From: Chara braunii
Lineage: Eukaryota > Streptophyta > Charophyceae > Charales > Characeae
DNA: 20,370 nucleotides
Assembly: GCA_003427395.1 (NCBI GenBank)
Contig: BFEA01000221.1
Coordinates: forward strand, 243,266-263,635
Direction of reading: 5' to 3'
A program made the position numbers and the translations under genes. Shown in pieces: positions 1 to 8,999 of the stretch. The notes beneath the pieces were generated by a model that saw only the letters and a program-made list of their open reading frames with translations, searched no databases and was not told where the DNA came from. Each line of letters opens with the position of its first letter. Positions within the stretch are counted from its first letter, which is position 1.

Positions 1-381
1 GCCCCAGATCGTTGGATGGACAGATGACGAACGTCGTCCCCATCCCCGGCGTATGTGGAAGAGGATGAGCGGATAATCCACGAGCTATGTCTATCGCTAA
101 AAGTGTTTGATTTCTTCCGAAGACTAAACCCGGATACTAGGTTCTACTCGTGCCTACGGAAGACTGGTACTGAGAGCCAGTCGAGATCTCGGATAAACTC
201 AATTCTAATCTCGGAAGACATGGCAGGATCGCTGCTCCTAGCAACAATTTTACCTGCCAGCCCGTACCCGGGCCTAGATCACAAAATGTGCACTGTCATC
301 TTATCGTTCCGACAGAAACCCGACCGTGGACCTGGCTTCTACAAACTCAATACCTCTATTTTAAAACAAAATACCTTTTAG
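1..381 (+). pseudogene. LINE endonuclease domain, C-terminal part (AP/EEP-type)
   Basis: This is the end of the endonuclease that nicks target DNA. Frame 1 opens with APDRWMDR, resembling the sequence after the GDFN motif of plant L1 endonucleases, and is cut by a TGA at 25-27. Downstream lie a VFDFFRRLNPDTRFYS segment (the usual D.WR..P....YT block), SRINSILIS (the usual SRID.I..S block, with D replaced by N), and LDHKMCTV matching the terminal SDH catalytic motif. GPGFYKLNTSIL follows, matching the conserved GxGxWKLN end of the domain. Frame 1 stops at TAG 379-381 in the middle of what should be continuous ORF2. The N-terminal catalytic residues are outside the window. Confidence 0.85.
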
Positions 382-894
382 AATTATATTAAAGACTGTT
401 GAACATTCTGGCACATACAACGGCAGCATATTCGGCAAGACATAGACTGGTTTAACAATGGACTATTCTATCTGGGTAAAAAATGTCAAGAATATTCCAA
501 ACTTCTAGCCGCGAGAAATCATCAGCAGGAAATGGAAATTCACCAACAATTGCAGCAACTGAAGCACCAAGATCAACCAAACAGTTCACACAATGTTCAA
601 CACGCACCGCACACACAGCCAGAAGATTGTTCAGAAATTCAAAGGCTACAACAGCGACTCCAGACCTTTGCCACACAACGTTGGGAAGGAACACGGATAA
701 AAGGAAGACTGACAAAGCTACAAATAGAAGGTACAATGGACAAACAATTCTTCAGTATGGCTCGAGCACGTTCACATAGAACAACCATAGAAGCGCTATA
801 CGACCCGCAGACCGGACACCAAGACATTGCCACCTCCTCCCCCCACTGACTACAAATAGCCAGGTCCTTCAAGGACCTGTTCACCTCAAGATAA
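382..894 (+). pseudogene. LINE ORF2 linker between endonuclease and RT
   Basis: Frame 1, the same as the endonuclease, stays open from 382 to a TGA at 847-849 and meets TAA at 892-894. The translation is Gln-rich and probably coiled-coil (about 520-720), followed by EGTMDKQFFSMARARSHR (about 730-780), which matches the EGxxxSKFFF...R segment just upstream of the RT fingers in L1 ORF2 proteins. LQIARSFKDLFTS after the first stop resembles the F..LF block that follows. These matches show the stops are mutations within one former reading frame, not gene boundaries. Confidence 0.75.
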
Positions 895-2143
895 GCTCAG
901 CGGGAGAGGAACGTCAGGGAGAAGGAAATTGAAGACTTCTTGAAACCGCTGGAAAAGACCCTGACGGGCCAACAACAAACGGATCTGGATTGTCCCCTGT
1001 CCAAGGAGGAAATCTGGACGGGGATGATGCAGATGGATGAAGAGAAGACCCCAGGCATAGATGGATTTCCCAAGGAATTCTGGGAAACCTTCTGGACTCA
1101 GATGGCCCCGAACCTCATGGATTTCTATCACCATGTGTGGAACACTGGACAGATGGGGGAGTTGGTGGGGCAAGGAATCCTTTGTTATACAAAAAAGGGG
1201 GAAAAATGGATATCAGAAACTACCGACCGATAACGCTGCTTACAGTGGTCTATAAAATGCTCGCAAAAGCTCTGGCGAAGCGTCTAATCCTGGTCCTGGA
1301 ATACATTATTTATCCAACGCAAACCGACTTTGTTAAAGGATGCAGGATTCAGGATAATATCCTCCTGGTTAATGAACTTCTTAAACTAACAAGGCAAGAC
1401 AAGCAGAATGCGGCTGTTGTCTTCATTGATTTTGAAAAAGCGTATGACCACGTAGATTGGCTATTTTTAGACAAATGTATGGAAAAAATGAACATCGGAC
1501 CAGTATTCCGGCGATGGACCGAAATACTACACCACAGCGCCACTACTTGTGTCCAAGTCAATGTTAGGATAGCGCCAACTTTTCCGCTGCAACGATCGGT
1601 TCGCCAAAGGGATCCTTTGGCACCCTTCCTCTTCATTATCGTGATGGAAGCACTGGCAGCAAACCTCCATGCCAATAAAGATTTGAGGAGATTGCAATCT
1701 CCGCTATTCCGGAAGACGCGATCCCTGTTTGCTCGATGTTTGCGGACGACTTGACTCTTATGATAGATGCCACTGCAGCAAACATGGAAGAGATTAGGAG
1801 ATTATTCGACCAATATACATCAGTCTCAAACATGACTGTCAACTGGGGAAACAAGACCTTGGGGTGGTGGATCCACCATCAAGGGGTGCGCCCACCGGAG
1901 CTACCACGATTTAAATGGCTCCCCCACATGGCCTCGGTTAGCGTGCTTGGAATTAGGTTGACGGCATTGGGCAAACCTGCATCAAATGATGAGTGGATCC
2001 TAAGGCCCGCTCTCGAAAAATTAGCTAATTGGAAAGACCGGCACACCTCCCTTATCGGCAGAGCACTCGCGATCAACAGTGTAATACTAGCGGCCTTGTG
2101 GTATAAATCTGCAATTTGGACCCTCAGTAAGGAGGTCGTCTGA
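895..2143 (+). pseudogene. LINE reverse transcriptase domain
   Basis: The RT core would copy element RNA at the nicked target. Frame 1 carries KTPGIDGFPKEFW (about 1050-1090; the K.PG.DG block). Near an A/G-rich run at about 1190-1206 the coding shifts to frame 3, which carries NYRPITLL, FVKGCRIQDNILL, FIDFEKAYDHVDW with the first catalytic Asp, and SVRQRDPLAPFLF (the usual Gly of RQG is Arg). At about 1700-1740 it shifts to frame 2, which carries the catalytic FADD (from 1739) and continues to a TGA at 2141-2143. The catalytic Asp residues survive, but two frameshifts and stops disable the protein. Confidence 0.93.
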
Positions 2144-2161
2144 TCGCTTAAAAGGCAACTA

Positions 2162-4066
2162 GTGGCCCTACTATGGAGAGGTAATGGTGAGCTCTCGAAC
2201 GTCATCAGCACAGTAGCCTGGCCATCAGTGATCCAACCCAAGGCCAAAGGGGGCCTGGGGATCTTGGACCCGGACACCCAGATCGCAGCATTAACTGTCC
2301 AATGGGTCAGGAGATTGTTGTTCACTGAGCACCTCCCATGGCATGCCCTGGCGTTGGAACAAATAGCCAGACTCGCCCCACAGGCACCACAAGGACTTAG
2401 CCCATTGACCTGGTTAGAAGACCGTTTTTGGACTGTACCAAGGCGTCCTCGTATAGAGCGAGACTCACCTCGAGATGCAGCCCGTTCGGACCTGGTCAGA
2501 GACGACTTATGGACCCGAGTCATTAAGGCCTGGCGCCAACTTCCTTTGCCTGACCAACCTCCACCAACCAGGTGGGAGGAGGTGATGCGCCAGCCTCTTT
2601 TTGGGAACAGGAAGATAACAGACCGGTACAACAGGGTGTATCGCAACTCAGACACCCCGTGGAACAGCTGGGTTAAAAAAGGCATAATTCGAATAAAAGA
2701 CATATGGGACAGCGGGCGACTGGAAATCGGGGCCACAATTGAGAACCACACTAAAGCACAACCACAAGATTGAGGAGAATGTTGATTTGTTGACCGCAGC
2801 AGTCCCCCTTGATTGGGTGCGCATTTTGCTCAGAGGACCATGGCTGAGGGAAGGAGATTGGGTAGCGGCCCCGGGGGACCCGGAAAGCGTTGGCAATGTG
2901 GTGGAGGTAAGATCAGACGAAACGCTGATACGTTGGCAAGGAAAATATACTCACCCGGTACCGCCCAGATGTGGTCAGATGGTGGAGAACAGCAGACTTG
3001 CACAGGATACGTGTACTGCGGGATAAAGATGTTTGCATCGCATATCAGCCAAACACTCCCCTGATGGAGCTACCCTTGGACCCTGACGAGTGGCAGTGGG
3101 TCCCTGGGCGAAAACCCAAGACAGGGATGAATCTAAAACTGCACACTCTATCAGTGAAGGCCACATATCGTCTCCTTCGACCAAAAGTGAACATAAAAGA
3201 TATAGTGAAGGCCCGATGGAAGCCACACTTGAAGATAGGGAATGAGGCAATCCGCGGATTATCCGCCCAATTCGATGGTTCTCTGCCACAAGGTTTAGAC
3301 CTGCGAAGATGGCCTCTCTTCAATGGCAGGTAGAACACCGCTGTTTGCCCACCAATGACTGGTTGATAGATCGCACATACCTGGAGCAAAAGGGGCAGGC
3401 ATTACCGTGGTGCAAGTCATGCCACACCGCCTTTCTCCCCCGCAGAATCCCGGAAACCATAGAGCACATATTCATGCAGTGCCCAGGGACAGTGCTCACA
3501 TGGCGATGGTGGATAGGATCTGGACTCGGTTGGGCACTGACTCCCACTGGCCATGGGATTGGCGGGCCATCTTATGCGAGGCATGGTCCTCCCCTACCGA
3601 CAACACCTTCGAAAACAACATGTTCAAGTTAGGAAGAAGAGCGGTCATGTGGACCCTCTGGAGAAAACGTTGTATACACGTTATGGAGGGAGTCCGTATA
3701 ACTGGGGAAGAGTCAACAAACATGATAAGACAATACATTCAACAAGAAATCATGGTACACTGGCAAAGAACGAAAACCCAGCTCGACCTATACCACTCAG
3801 TAAAGGACATTACACAAGCAATTCACCAATTCTCTGGGGACTGGTTGGGTAGTGAGAATGGGGGCTGGATCGCATCTGTTAAATGGGAGGGTAAGCCCGC
3901 CCAGGAAGACAACCAGGTGGAATTCAGGAGGGACTACCGCATCTGTTTCAAAGATTGGACTACTGCGGGTCAGGAGATCCCACTGAGACCTGCCACAAAA
4001 TTCCCTGACCCTTTCCCGCCCCACCAGCTGGCAATGGTGGACATGCAATGGTACGAAGCAGACTGA
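2162..4066 (+). pseudogene. LINE ORF2 C-terminal region with zf-RVT-like zinc finger
   Basis: Frame 2 resumes after the stop at 2141 and carries KGGLGILDPDTQIAAL (about 2246-2300), matching the KGGLGxxDLxxxNxAL block after the L1 RT thumb. Further on, coding moves between frames. About 3310-3500 gives LQWQVEHRCLPTNDWL and a C-x2-C ... H-x4-C pattern (CKSC ... EHIFMQC), the hallmark of the zf-RVT domain of plant LINEs. The last open stretch (frame 2, to TGA 4064-4066) has MWTLWRKRCIHV, like the I.W..W..RN motif after the finger. Frame switches lie near 2740, 2975, 3310 and 3500-3540. The exact breakpoints are uncertain. Confidence 0.8.
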
Positions 4067-4556
4067 ATGGGCGACACAGGGCGGATATGGAGAAGACGGG
4101 TACCTAGAGGACGGGTATCCTGAGGAATAGGAAGTGGCTGCTGAAGGAAACACGAAGGATGTGGCGGTCGGGCGTAGACTGAAGAGGCGGCTCTTAACTG
4201 GTCCAACGCAATCAGTCTTAATTCTTTATTTTCCTTTTTTGGTTGGGAGTTATCCTCAGGGTCAGTTCTCAGCGTAGAAAGCTCACCTATACAGTTAATT
4301 CCCGGGTTCCGGGCAATCGATGCTGGCAGGAGTACACAAAAAAGTTTAGATTTCAGATGAGCAGTCAACCCCCTCGTCGGAGTGCAATCAATGCTGCCAA
4401 CCAACAACAATCTGCATGTTTTGATGACCTTCATAATGTTCAGGGACGCTGGACCCGATTTCCAGCAAGTGCTGCTCCCCACCAATAGATGGAGCCTCCC
4501 TGGGAGTACTAGCGGTGTCTGCTCTTACCGGCACCCCTAGTACCACTTCGGATGTT

Positions 4557-4594
<38 letters not shown>
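4067..4594 (+). other. LINE 3' UTR and poly(A) tail
   Basis: From the last ORF2 stop to an uninterrupted run of 34 A (4561-4594). The UTR ends in GATGTTAATT just before the tail. It contains a segment at 4441-4500 that recurs in four other A-tailed insertions in this window. A long pure A tail suggests a fairly recent insertion or microsatellite growth, in contrast to the many coding lesions. Confidence 0.8.
4448..4466 (+). promoter_or_regulatory. Conserved stem-loop in LINE 3' UTR
   Basis: GCTGGA (4448-4453), loop CCCGATT, TCCAGC (4461-4466): a 6-bp perfect stem with a 7-nt loop. It is followed by a block running to GGAGCC (4491-4496) that includes GCTCCCCACCAATAGATGG. The same loop-and-block arrangement is seen in copies at 12425-12441, 13804-13822 and around 18596-18616. 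Some L1 and related RTs recognise a 3' RNA stem-loop; that this one has the role is inference. Confidence 0.5.
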
Positions 4595-4595
<1 letters not shown>

Positions 4596-4883
4596 GTTTG
4601 TCAAAAGTTTATTCAGACTAACTTATGATCGAGATTAAAATGTTTTCTCTAAATTTAGACATTTGTGGCCTGCAGAGCGGCGATGGGGATCGTTGATATT
4701 ACCATCTGCATTTGGCAATGCCGCAGAGGCATGCAACTGATTGAAGTACTAAATCTAAGTTTTATTCTATCTAAAATTGCGTAGCAGCTGCCCGATTCAA
4801 GGTTTAAATGGCAAAAAAGGGGTGGCTGCGTCGAGCATGTAAGCTGTGGCAAGAGCGGGGGGTCGTTCCAAACCTATCTTGTT
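4595..4883. other. Unassigned DNA between LINE tail and gypsy RT fragment
   Basis: About 290 bp of mixed composition. On the minus strand it lies where the rest of the gypsy RT should be, but no YxDD, RNase H or integrase motif is visible. It may be decayed retrotransposon sequence, or DNA flanking the LINE insertion. Confidence 0.3.
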
Positions 4884-5357
4884 TTAGAATTGCCTCGCCC
4901 GAACGCGAACCAGTGTCGGCATGACGAAAGGCCTATGCCCTACCCTATCGGGATGGATGCATGTTTGATCCAGGGATGGCCAAGAGGGCTCCTGCCTCTT
5001 CGCGAGAAAAGGGCAGGGGCCGATGCGCTCGACATTGTACCTGGTCTGAAAGGCCGTTTTGTGCTGGTCCTCAAGTCTAATAGCAATTTGATAGTATCCG
5101 ATCTTCAAATCTATCTTTGTGAAGTACCGACATCCCTGCACTCCATCCAATAGGTCTTCGATACGGGGTAGGGGCTCTGCGATCTTTACGGTGATGGCAT
5201 TGAGGCCGCTATAGTCAATGCACATCCTTAGGGTACCTCCCTTCTTAAGAACAAATAATATTTGCACACCGTAAGGGGAGGTACTAGGCCGCATCCATCC
5301 CTTCTCTGTGAGCTTTTTGAGCTGGCGGCGGAGCTCATCCAACTCCGCAGGAGACAA
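4884..5357 (-). pseudogene. Ty3/gypsy reverse transcriptase, N-terminal half
   Basis: From SPAELDELRRQLKKLTEKGW, through SPYGVQILFVLKKGGTLRMC and IDYSGLNAITVK, to LPRIEDLLDGVQGCRYFTKI and DLKIGYYQI: the fingers and first palm motif of a Ty3/gypsy RT, with the first catalytic Asp in KIDL. After KTAFQTRYN (around residue 110) similarity ends. The expected MPFGL..AP.TFQ block and YxDD are absent, and the frame runs on through unrelated residues to its stop at 4884. A frameshift or rearrangement near 5030-5040 is likely. Inactive. Confidence 0.92.
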
Positions 5358-5423
5358 CCTATAGATTCGTCCTCTAGGTACCTTACTACCGGGGACAAAC
5401 TCTATTGCATGGAGGACCTCCCT

Positions 5424-5606
5424 TTACACCACACCCGTGGGTTCCTCGAAAAGGTCGGAATATTGAGCGATGATTGATTCTATCTCTGGGGTTGATTTTA
5501 CGGCCTTCCCTTTCTCAGAGACAAAGACTAGATACATGCTCTCCTCACAATTTTGCTTATAGTAGTTGTAGAAAGAGGCGACACACATGCAGCCGTAGTT
5601 TTCCAC
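5424..5606 (-). pseudogene. Ty3/gypsy spacer between protease and RT
   Basis: Sixty codons in the same frame as protease and RT, bounded by TAG 5628-5630 upstream and TAA 5424-5426 downstream. The end, IIAQYSDLFEEPTGV, matches the [EQ][FY].D[VL]F.E.P.G[LV] linker found just before RT in Ty3/gypsy polyproteins. This confirms that protease and RT belong to one former ORF interrupted by two stops. Confidence 0.7.
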
Positions 5607-5627
5607 TAGACTGCTAGCTTTAAACTT

Positions 5628-6230
5628 CTACAGTCTAACGATCCTACCATTTGGCAGCTTGTGTATCAACACCTTTCTATCCCAATTGAACTGAGGTTGA
5701 GCGACCTCGAGGTAGTACATACCTAGCAGCATGCCAAATGGCAGTTCATCGCTGACAAGGAATGAGATTTTATGTCTCACTTCCCCTCCTACATAGGAGA
5801 AGGTGCAGACTACGTCCTTGACATAGTCTTGGACAATCATGCGGAGCTTGTTGGCTAGCGTAGATGCTACAGATCTACTAAGCCGCTGCACTTGTTCCCC
5901 TAAGCGCAGCCTATCCGCACAAGCACGATTGATGAAGTTCCGTGTAGAGCCTATGTCTGCGAAGGCACTCACTCTGCGGCCACCTACATCAACCTCTACC
6001 ACGAAATGTTCACCCCTAGGACCTTTACTAATCATTGCCCAAGAGTCTCTGGGGTCCTTTCCTGACCACTCAATCTGTAGCTCTTCTAAGGACTCAGACA
6101 CATCTCTCGAACAGAGCATTGGTGGGTCTGAATGTGTATGCGGGGCGATGGATGGGTCACTAGCCTTGGCCAACGCCTGAAGTGGGGAAGGCAACGTTAC
6201 CACTTCAGCACGAGTAAGAGCGGCTAACAC
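5628..6230 (-). pseudogene. Ty3/gypsy retropepsin-like protease region
   Basis: About 200 codons on the minus strand. Residues near 90 read AFADIGSTRNFIN, matching the aspartic protease active site (D[ST]G[AS]) and the usual T.NFI continuation, except that Ser/Thr between D and G is Ile. A second block, LGMYYLE near residue 170, matches LGMDWLE, which closes the domain in Ty3/gypsy elements. The protease would cut the polyprotein. The frame is open from the gag overlap down to TAG at 5628-5630. The first ~70 residues (Pro/Ser-rich) resemble no domain I can name. Confidence 0.75.
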
Positions 6231-6232
6231 TC

Positions 6233-6540
6233 CTACTGGCCCGAGGTGTTTCCCTGTGAAGTGCTCAAAGAAGCACTACCAGGGTTCAAAGATAAGCCCA
6301 CCACCGTTGGAGAGGCTACCTTCGTGGTGACCTTTTTGCCGCGGCATGCCCGAGAAGTGTGGCCATAGTTGCCACAGTTCATACACGTGCCCCTAGCAAC
6401 TCGGTTTCACCACACCTCATAATCTAAGCCAAGTTTTACCCAGGCGGTGTTCCTTGGTCGCGTTGACCCTTGGACCGGCCTACCTTCTACTTCCCGATCC
6501 CCTAGCCTTCTCCTTGATAGGCGCCACGACTCCCCAATCC
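6233..6540 (-). pseudogene. Ty3/gypsy gag C-terminus with CCHC zinc knuckle
   Basis: Gag packages element RNA. Reading down from about 6538, one frame gives an Arg-rich stretch, a TGA at 6407-6409, then CMNCGNYGHTSRAC at 6344-6385, a perfect C-x2-C-x4-H-x4-C knuckle. A Lys/Thr/Ser-rich tail follows to TAG at 6233-6235. The knuckle is basic on its downstream side (RGKK), as expected for RNA binding. The TGA sits where Trp (TGG) could have been, suggesting a point mutation. The N-terminal capsid part is not recognised upstream of 6540. Confidence 0.8.
6248..6254 (-). promoter_or_regulatory. Probable -1 ribosomal frameshift heptamer (GGGAAAC) at gag/pol junction
   Basis: In the gag frame the codons read CAG GGA AAC, so G GGA AAC has the X XXY YYZ phase needed for -1 slippage. 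The gag stop TAG lies four codons further (6233-6235). After slippage the -1 frame reads without stop into the protease ORF (5628-6230). A 9-bp stem (CTGAAGTGG / CCACTTCAG on the element strand, 6208-6200 and 6185-6177) lies 39 nt downstream, further than the usual 5-9 nt spacing, so the stimulator is unproven. GGGAAAC is an established slippery heptamer in retroviruses. Confidence 0.6.
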
Positions 6541-7178
6541 GAATGTATCAGATTGCAATAGCGAATAAGGAAAATGAGCAATAGTGAGATGACAATATCC
6601 AGATTGCACAATCACGTTGAAAGCCAGAATGAATCACAGTGTCCAGGAAGCAGCATTGCACCAATATAACACCAATGGAGAGTCGTAACAGTGAAAACCA
6701 AATGTCAATGAGAGCTTGCTCTCACCACCACCAACATATGTGTCCAGGCCCTTCTCCCTACTTGGCGCTCGGCGCCCAGCCTACTCCCTACACAGCTACC
6801 ATCTGCCTACTAATTGACAATGCAACTGTTGATGTCAGCAGCCAACGAAGTACTAAAAGATGTCGCCCAATGCAGACCATCGCCAAAACCAGGTATGTGC
6901 CCTCACATCATCATCATCATCATCCTTCTCTCTCTCCCTCGACTTACACCCACGTCTTCCCTCTGTACACCCGAAGACCACCCCTGCGCCTCACTGTAGT
7001 CCAAGCCCCAGCCAGCTATGGAGGCTGGGCTATGGCGATGCCCTCAGCAGCGCCCTCACTCACACACGACCGCATGTGCTTGCACCTTGCCTCTCAGCAC
7101 CAACAGCAGCCCGCGAGCGTCCACTCCAGCAGCACTGCCGCTAGCATGCAAGTGCCTGAATGCCAGCCTGGGCAGCGA
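6541..7178. other. Unassigned DNA with short CAT repeat
   Basis: No coding or repeat family recognised. A (CAT)n-like run lies at about 6906-6924. A 280-codon plus-strand reading frame (6639-7481) spans this stretch, but it is low complexity (His run, Pro/Ser-rich), has no domain and crosses the hairpin cluster, so I do not call it a gene. Confidence 0.4.
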
Positions 7179-7560
7179 GCTCTTTCCTATATGGAAAGAG
7201 CCTGCCTCGATTGGTGGCCTGGCTGGCCTGGGCTCTGCCTAGAAGCTTCCGGTAGGCCCCAGGAGGCTGTGCCTCCGATGCAGCTGCTGGGCCTCCATTC
7301 GGTTGGGCCTCCCAACTGCATGTGTATGAGGCTGCGATTCTCGCCCAGGGCCTGCCTTTCTGAAAGGCCTGGAGTGTCGTGGAATGTCTTTGCTGCTCGG
7401 CCTGAGTTTCCTTCAACCAACTGGCGCGTCACAGCTGCCTGGACCCCAAATACGAAATTGACAGCCGAGGGCCTCTCGTGATTTGTTAGGCCCGCCTTCA
7501 CTTAGGGCGGGCACATCTACAACAGGGGCCCCTTAGGCCTGCCGAGGACCCAGATCCTCG
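7179..7560. repeat. Cluster of short GC-rich hairpins
   Basis: Perfect stems seen: 7179-7187/7193-7201 (9 bp, 5-nt loop); 7237-7241/7253-7257 (5 bp); 7262-7267/7271-7276 (6 bp, 3-nt loop); 7302-7307/7311-7316 (6 bp, 3-nt loop); 7354-7360/7362-7368 (7 bp, 1-nt centre, flanked by CCAG/CTGG); 7490-7496/7506-7512 (7 bp); 7524-7533 (palindrome AGGGGCCCCT); 7543-7548/7555-7560 (6 bp). The motif GGCCTG or its complement recurs between them. No family is recognised. Confidence 0.55.
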
Positions 7561-8530
7561 CAGTTATCTCATCCTGGTCTACCATATCTACAGCTAGGTC
7601 CTCTTGTATTTTGAATTAGTCCCCTCTTACTTGTTCTGTAAATCTGCAAATGTTTCCTTTGCCAAAAATGTTCATTTGCAAATTCATTTTTTCAATTCTT
7701 TTGTAACTTTGCCTGATTTTCTGTATCCTGCAGTTCGAGAGTGGCACATGAGCTTTCCTGTGCGGGAGAGAGCTCCGGAACCTCAGTGCCAGATGGGTGC
7801 CAGTATGCCTGCTGCAGATTTTTGAGAGTTAAAATTTCTGCACCGTTACCTGTTGTACTATCTTTTATAGGCTGATATTTACCCAACCGTTTGGATCCCC
7901 CTTTCACTTCCCCTGCCATCCCCCCTTGATTTTAAGAAACAGATCCTTTCCCGTGTGTGCGGGCCTGACACCCCGTTCCCCCTTCCTTCCAAGTCCACTT
8001 CCACTTCCCCTGTCAACCCTTCATTGTGCATTCCTCCATGTCCTCCCCCCGTATCCTGATCTGACTCCCCGCTTTCCATATGTCATGTGTACTCCCCCCT
8101 TTTCTGAGGTTTATGTGGACCCCTCCTGTATTCCCCTTGACCCGACACCTGGGAGCGTTATTCTATCACTTCGTTCCTTGCCGTCTACCAAAACTGGAAC
8201 TAGCTTGTCGACTTCGAATTCTGCAATACCCTGCTGAGCTGGTTGCTCATCGTGCGGAATTTCCTGCCCACCTGTGAGATTGGAGGAGCCTGGTATTGGT
8301 TTATTTGCTGTCACACTAGTATTGTTAGATACTTGTGACTGTTGGAAGGACTTTAGGGAAGCTTGAACCTGTGTAGCACGGAGAACATGTTTGCCGGCTT
8401 CAGGAATGCTCAAACATGTTCGCATGTTCGCACGAGCGGCCAAAAGTGACCCGCAAACAGTTTTATCACGGGCGACTTTCGGCCATTTCTGGGCTTGTAG
8501 GGGGATGACGGGGGTGTCAAGGGGGGGCAA
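7561..8530. other. Unassigned DNA
   Basis: AT-richer to 7900, then C-rich on the plus strand (7900-8160). The minus strand has several open stretches with mixed, non-repetitive composition (see 8111-8402 and 7692-7919), but no domain is recognised. No RNA gene is seen. Confidence 0.4.
8111..8402 (-). CDS. Unrecognised open stretch, possibly a coding remnant
   Basis: The minus strand is open from inside the inverted repeat (8707) down to a stop at 8111. Only the part below about 8402 has normal composition (for example GKHVLRATQVQASLKSFQQS and FEVDKLVPVLVDGKERSD); the upstream part is translated repeat. A second minus-strand stretch at 7692-7919 (75 codons) also looks non-repetitive but is in another frame. 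No start, splice signal or family supports a gene; either may be a remnant of a retrotransposon gag or a chance ORF. Confidence 0.15.
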
Positions 8531-8844
8531 TGGAGAGAGAGAGAGAGAGGGAGAGAGAGAGAGAGAGAGGGCATGTGGCTCTGCAAAGGTGCTAAATGAG
8601 AATGAATTTTCCTGCGTCCTCACGGGAAGATTCATTCTCGTTTTGCACATTTGGAGACCACGGTCCGCTACTCTCTGAATGCGAAAACGAGAGGCGGGAA
8701 GATTCATTCAGGAAGGTTCATTCTCGTTTTGCACATTTAGAGAGTAGCGGGGCGCGGTCTCCAAATGTGCAAAAACGAGAATGAATCATCCCGCGAGGAC
8801 GCGGGAAGATTCATTCTCATTTAGCACCTTTGCAGAGCCACACG

Positions 8845-8850
<6 letters not shown>
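8531..8850. repeat. Large inverted repeat (foldback) bordered by GA and CT runs
   Basis: Left arm about 8568-8692, right arm about 8722-8848, with a ~30-nt centre. From outside in, both arms read (GA)n, then GTGGCTCTGCAAAGGTGCTA, AATGAGAATGAAT, a small internal hairpin (best on the right: TCCCGCG AGGA CGCGGGA), ATTCATTCTCGTTTT, GCACATTTGGAGACC and GCTACTCTCT, with few differences. The left arm begins in GA repeats (8532-8569) and the right arm ends in CT repeats, so the microsatellites belong to the palindrome. No coding capacity is seen. It may be a foldback transposon or MITE; no target duplication was found. Confidence 0.8.
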
Positions 8851-8913
<63 letters not shown>

Positions 8914-8914
8914 N

Positions 8915-8999
<85 letters not shown>
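8845..8999. repeat. (CT)n microsatellite with one undetermined base
   Basis: Almost pure CT dinucleotide of about 155 bp. One N at 8914 suggests an unresolved base or a collapsed assembly join, so the true length may differ. It is the outer end of the right arm of the inverted repeat. Confidence 0.95.

Larger units (their letters stand above)
1..4594 (+). mobile_element. L1-clade LINE (non-LTR retrotransposon), 5' end outside window, inactive
   Basis: A LINE copies its own RNA into DNA at a nick made by its endonuclease. The parts lie in the canonical L1 order on one strand: C-terminal half of an AP-like endonuclease (1-381), linker (382-894), reverse transcriptase (about 895-2143), zinc-finger-bearing tail (2162-4066), 3' UTR, and 34 A at 4561-4594. 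The coding part moves through all three frames and has in-frame stops at 379, 847, 892 and 2141, so it cannot make a full ORF2 protein. The zinc-finger tail is typical of plant L1 elements. ORF1 and the 5' target-site duplication lie left of the window, so the duplication cannot be checked. Family assignment is confident; the clade name is inferred from motifs. Confidence 0.93.
4884..6540 (-). mobile_element. Ty3/gypsy LTR retrotransposon fragment (gag end to start of RT)
   Basis: On the minus strand the order is gag zinc knuckle (6344-6385), protease-like domain (5628-6230), spacer (5424-5606) and RT N-terminus (4884-5357). This is the gag-PR-RT order of Ty3/gypsy elements. Protease, spacer and RT share one frame, interrupted by TAG at 5628-5630 and TAA at 5424-5426. 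Gag is in the adjacent frame. RNase H, integrase and LTRs are not visible. The LINE tail lies 290 bp beyond the RT end, so the LINE may have inserted into the element, but the other half would be outside the window. Confidence 0.9.

Noticed and set aside
1879-2751. 290-codon minus-strand ORF opposite the LINE RT
   Set aside because: Shadow of the LINE coding strand; the plus strand carries the recognisable motifs.
6639-7481. 280-codon plus-strand ORF
   Set aside because: Low-complexity His and Pro/Ser stretches, no domain, crosses the hairpin cluster, and has overlapping opposite-strand ORFs. Probably a chance frame in GC-rich DNA.
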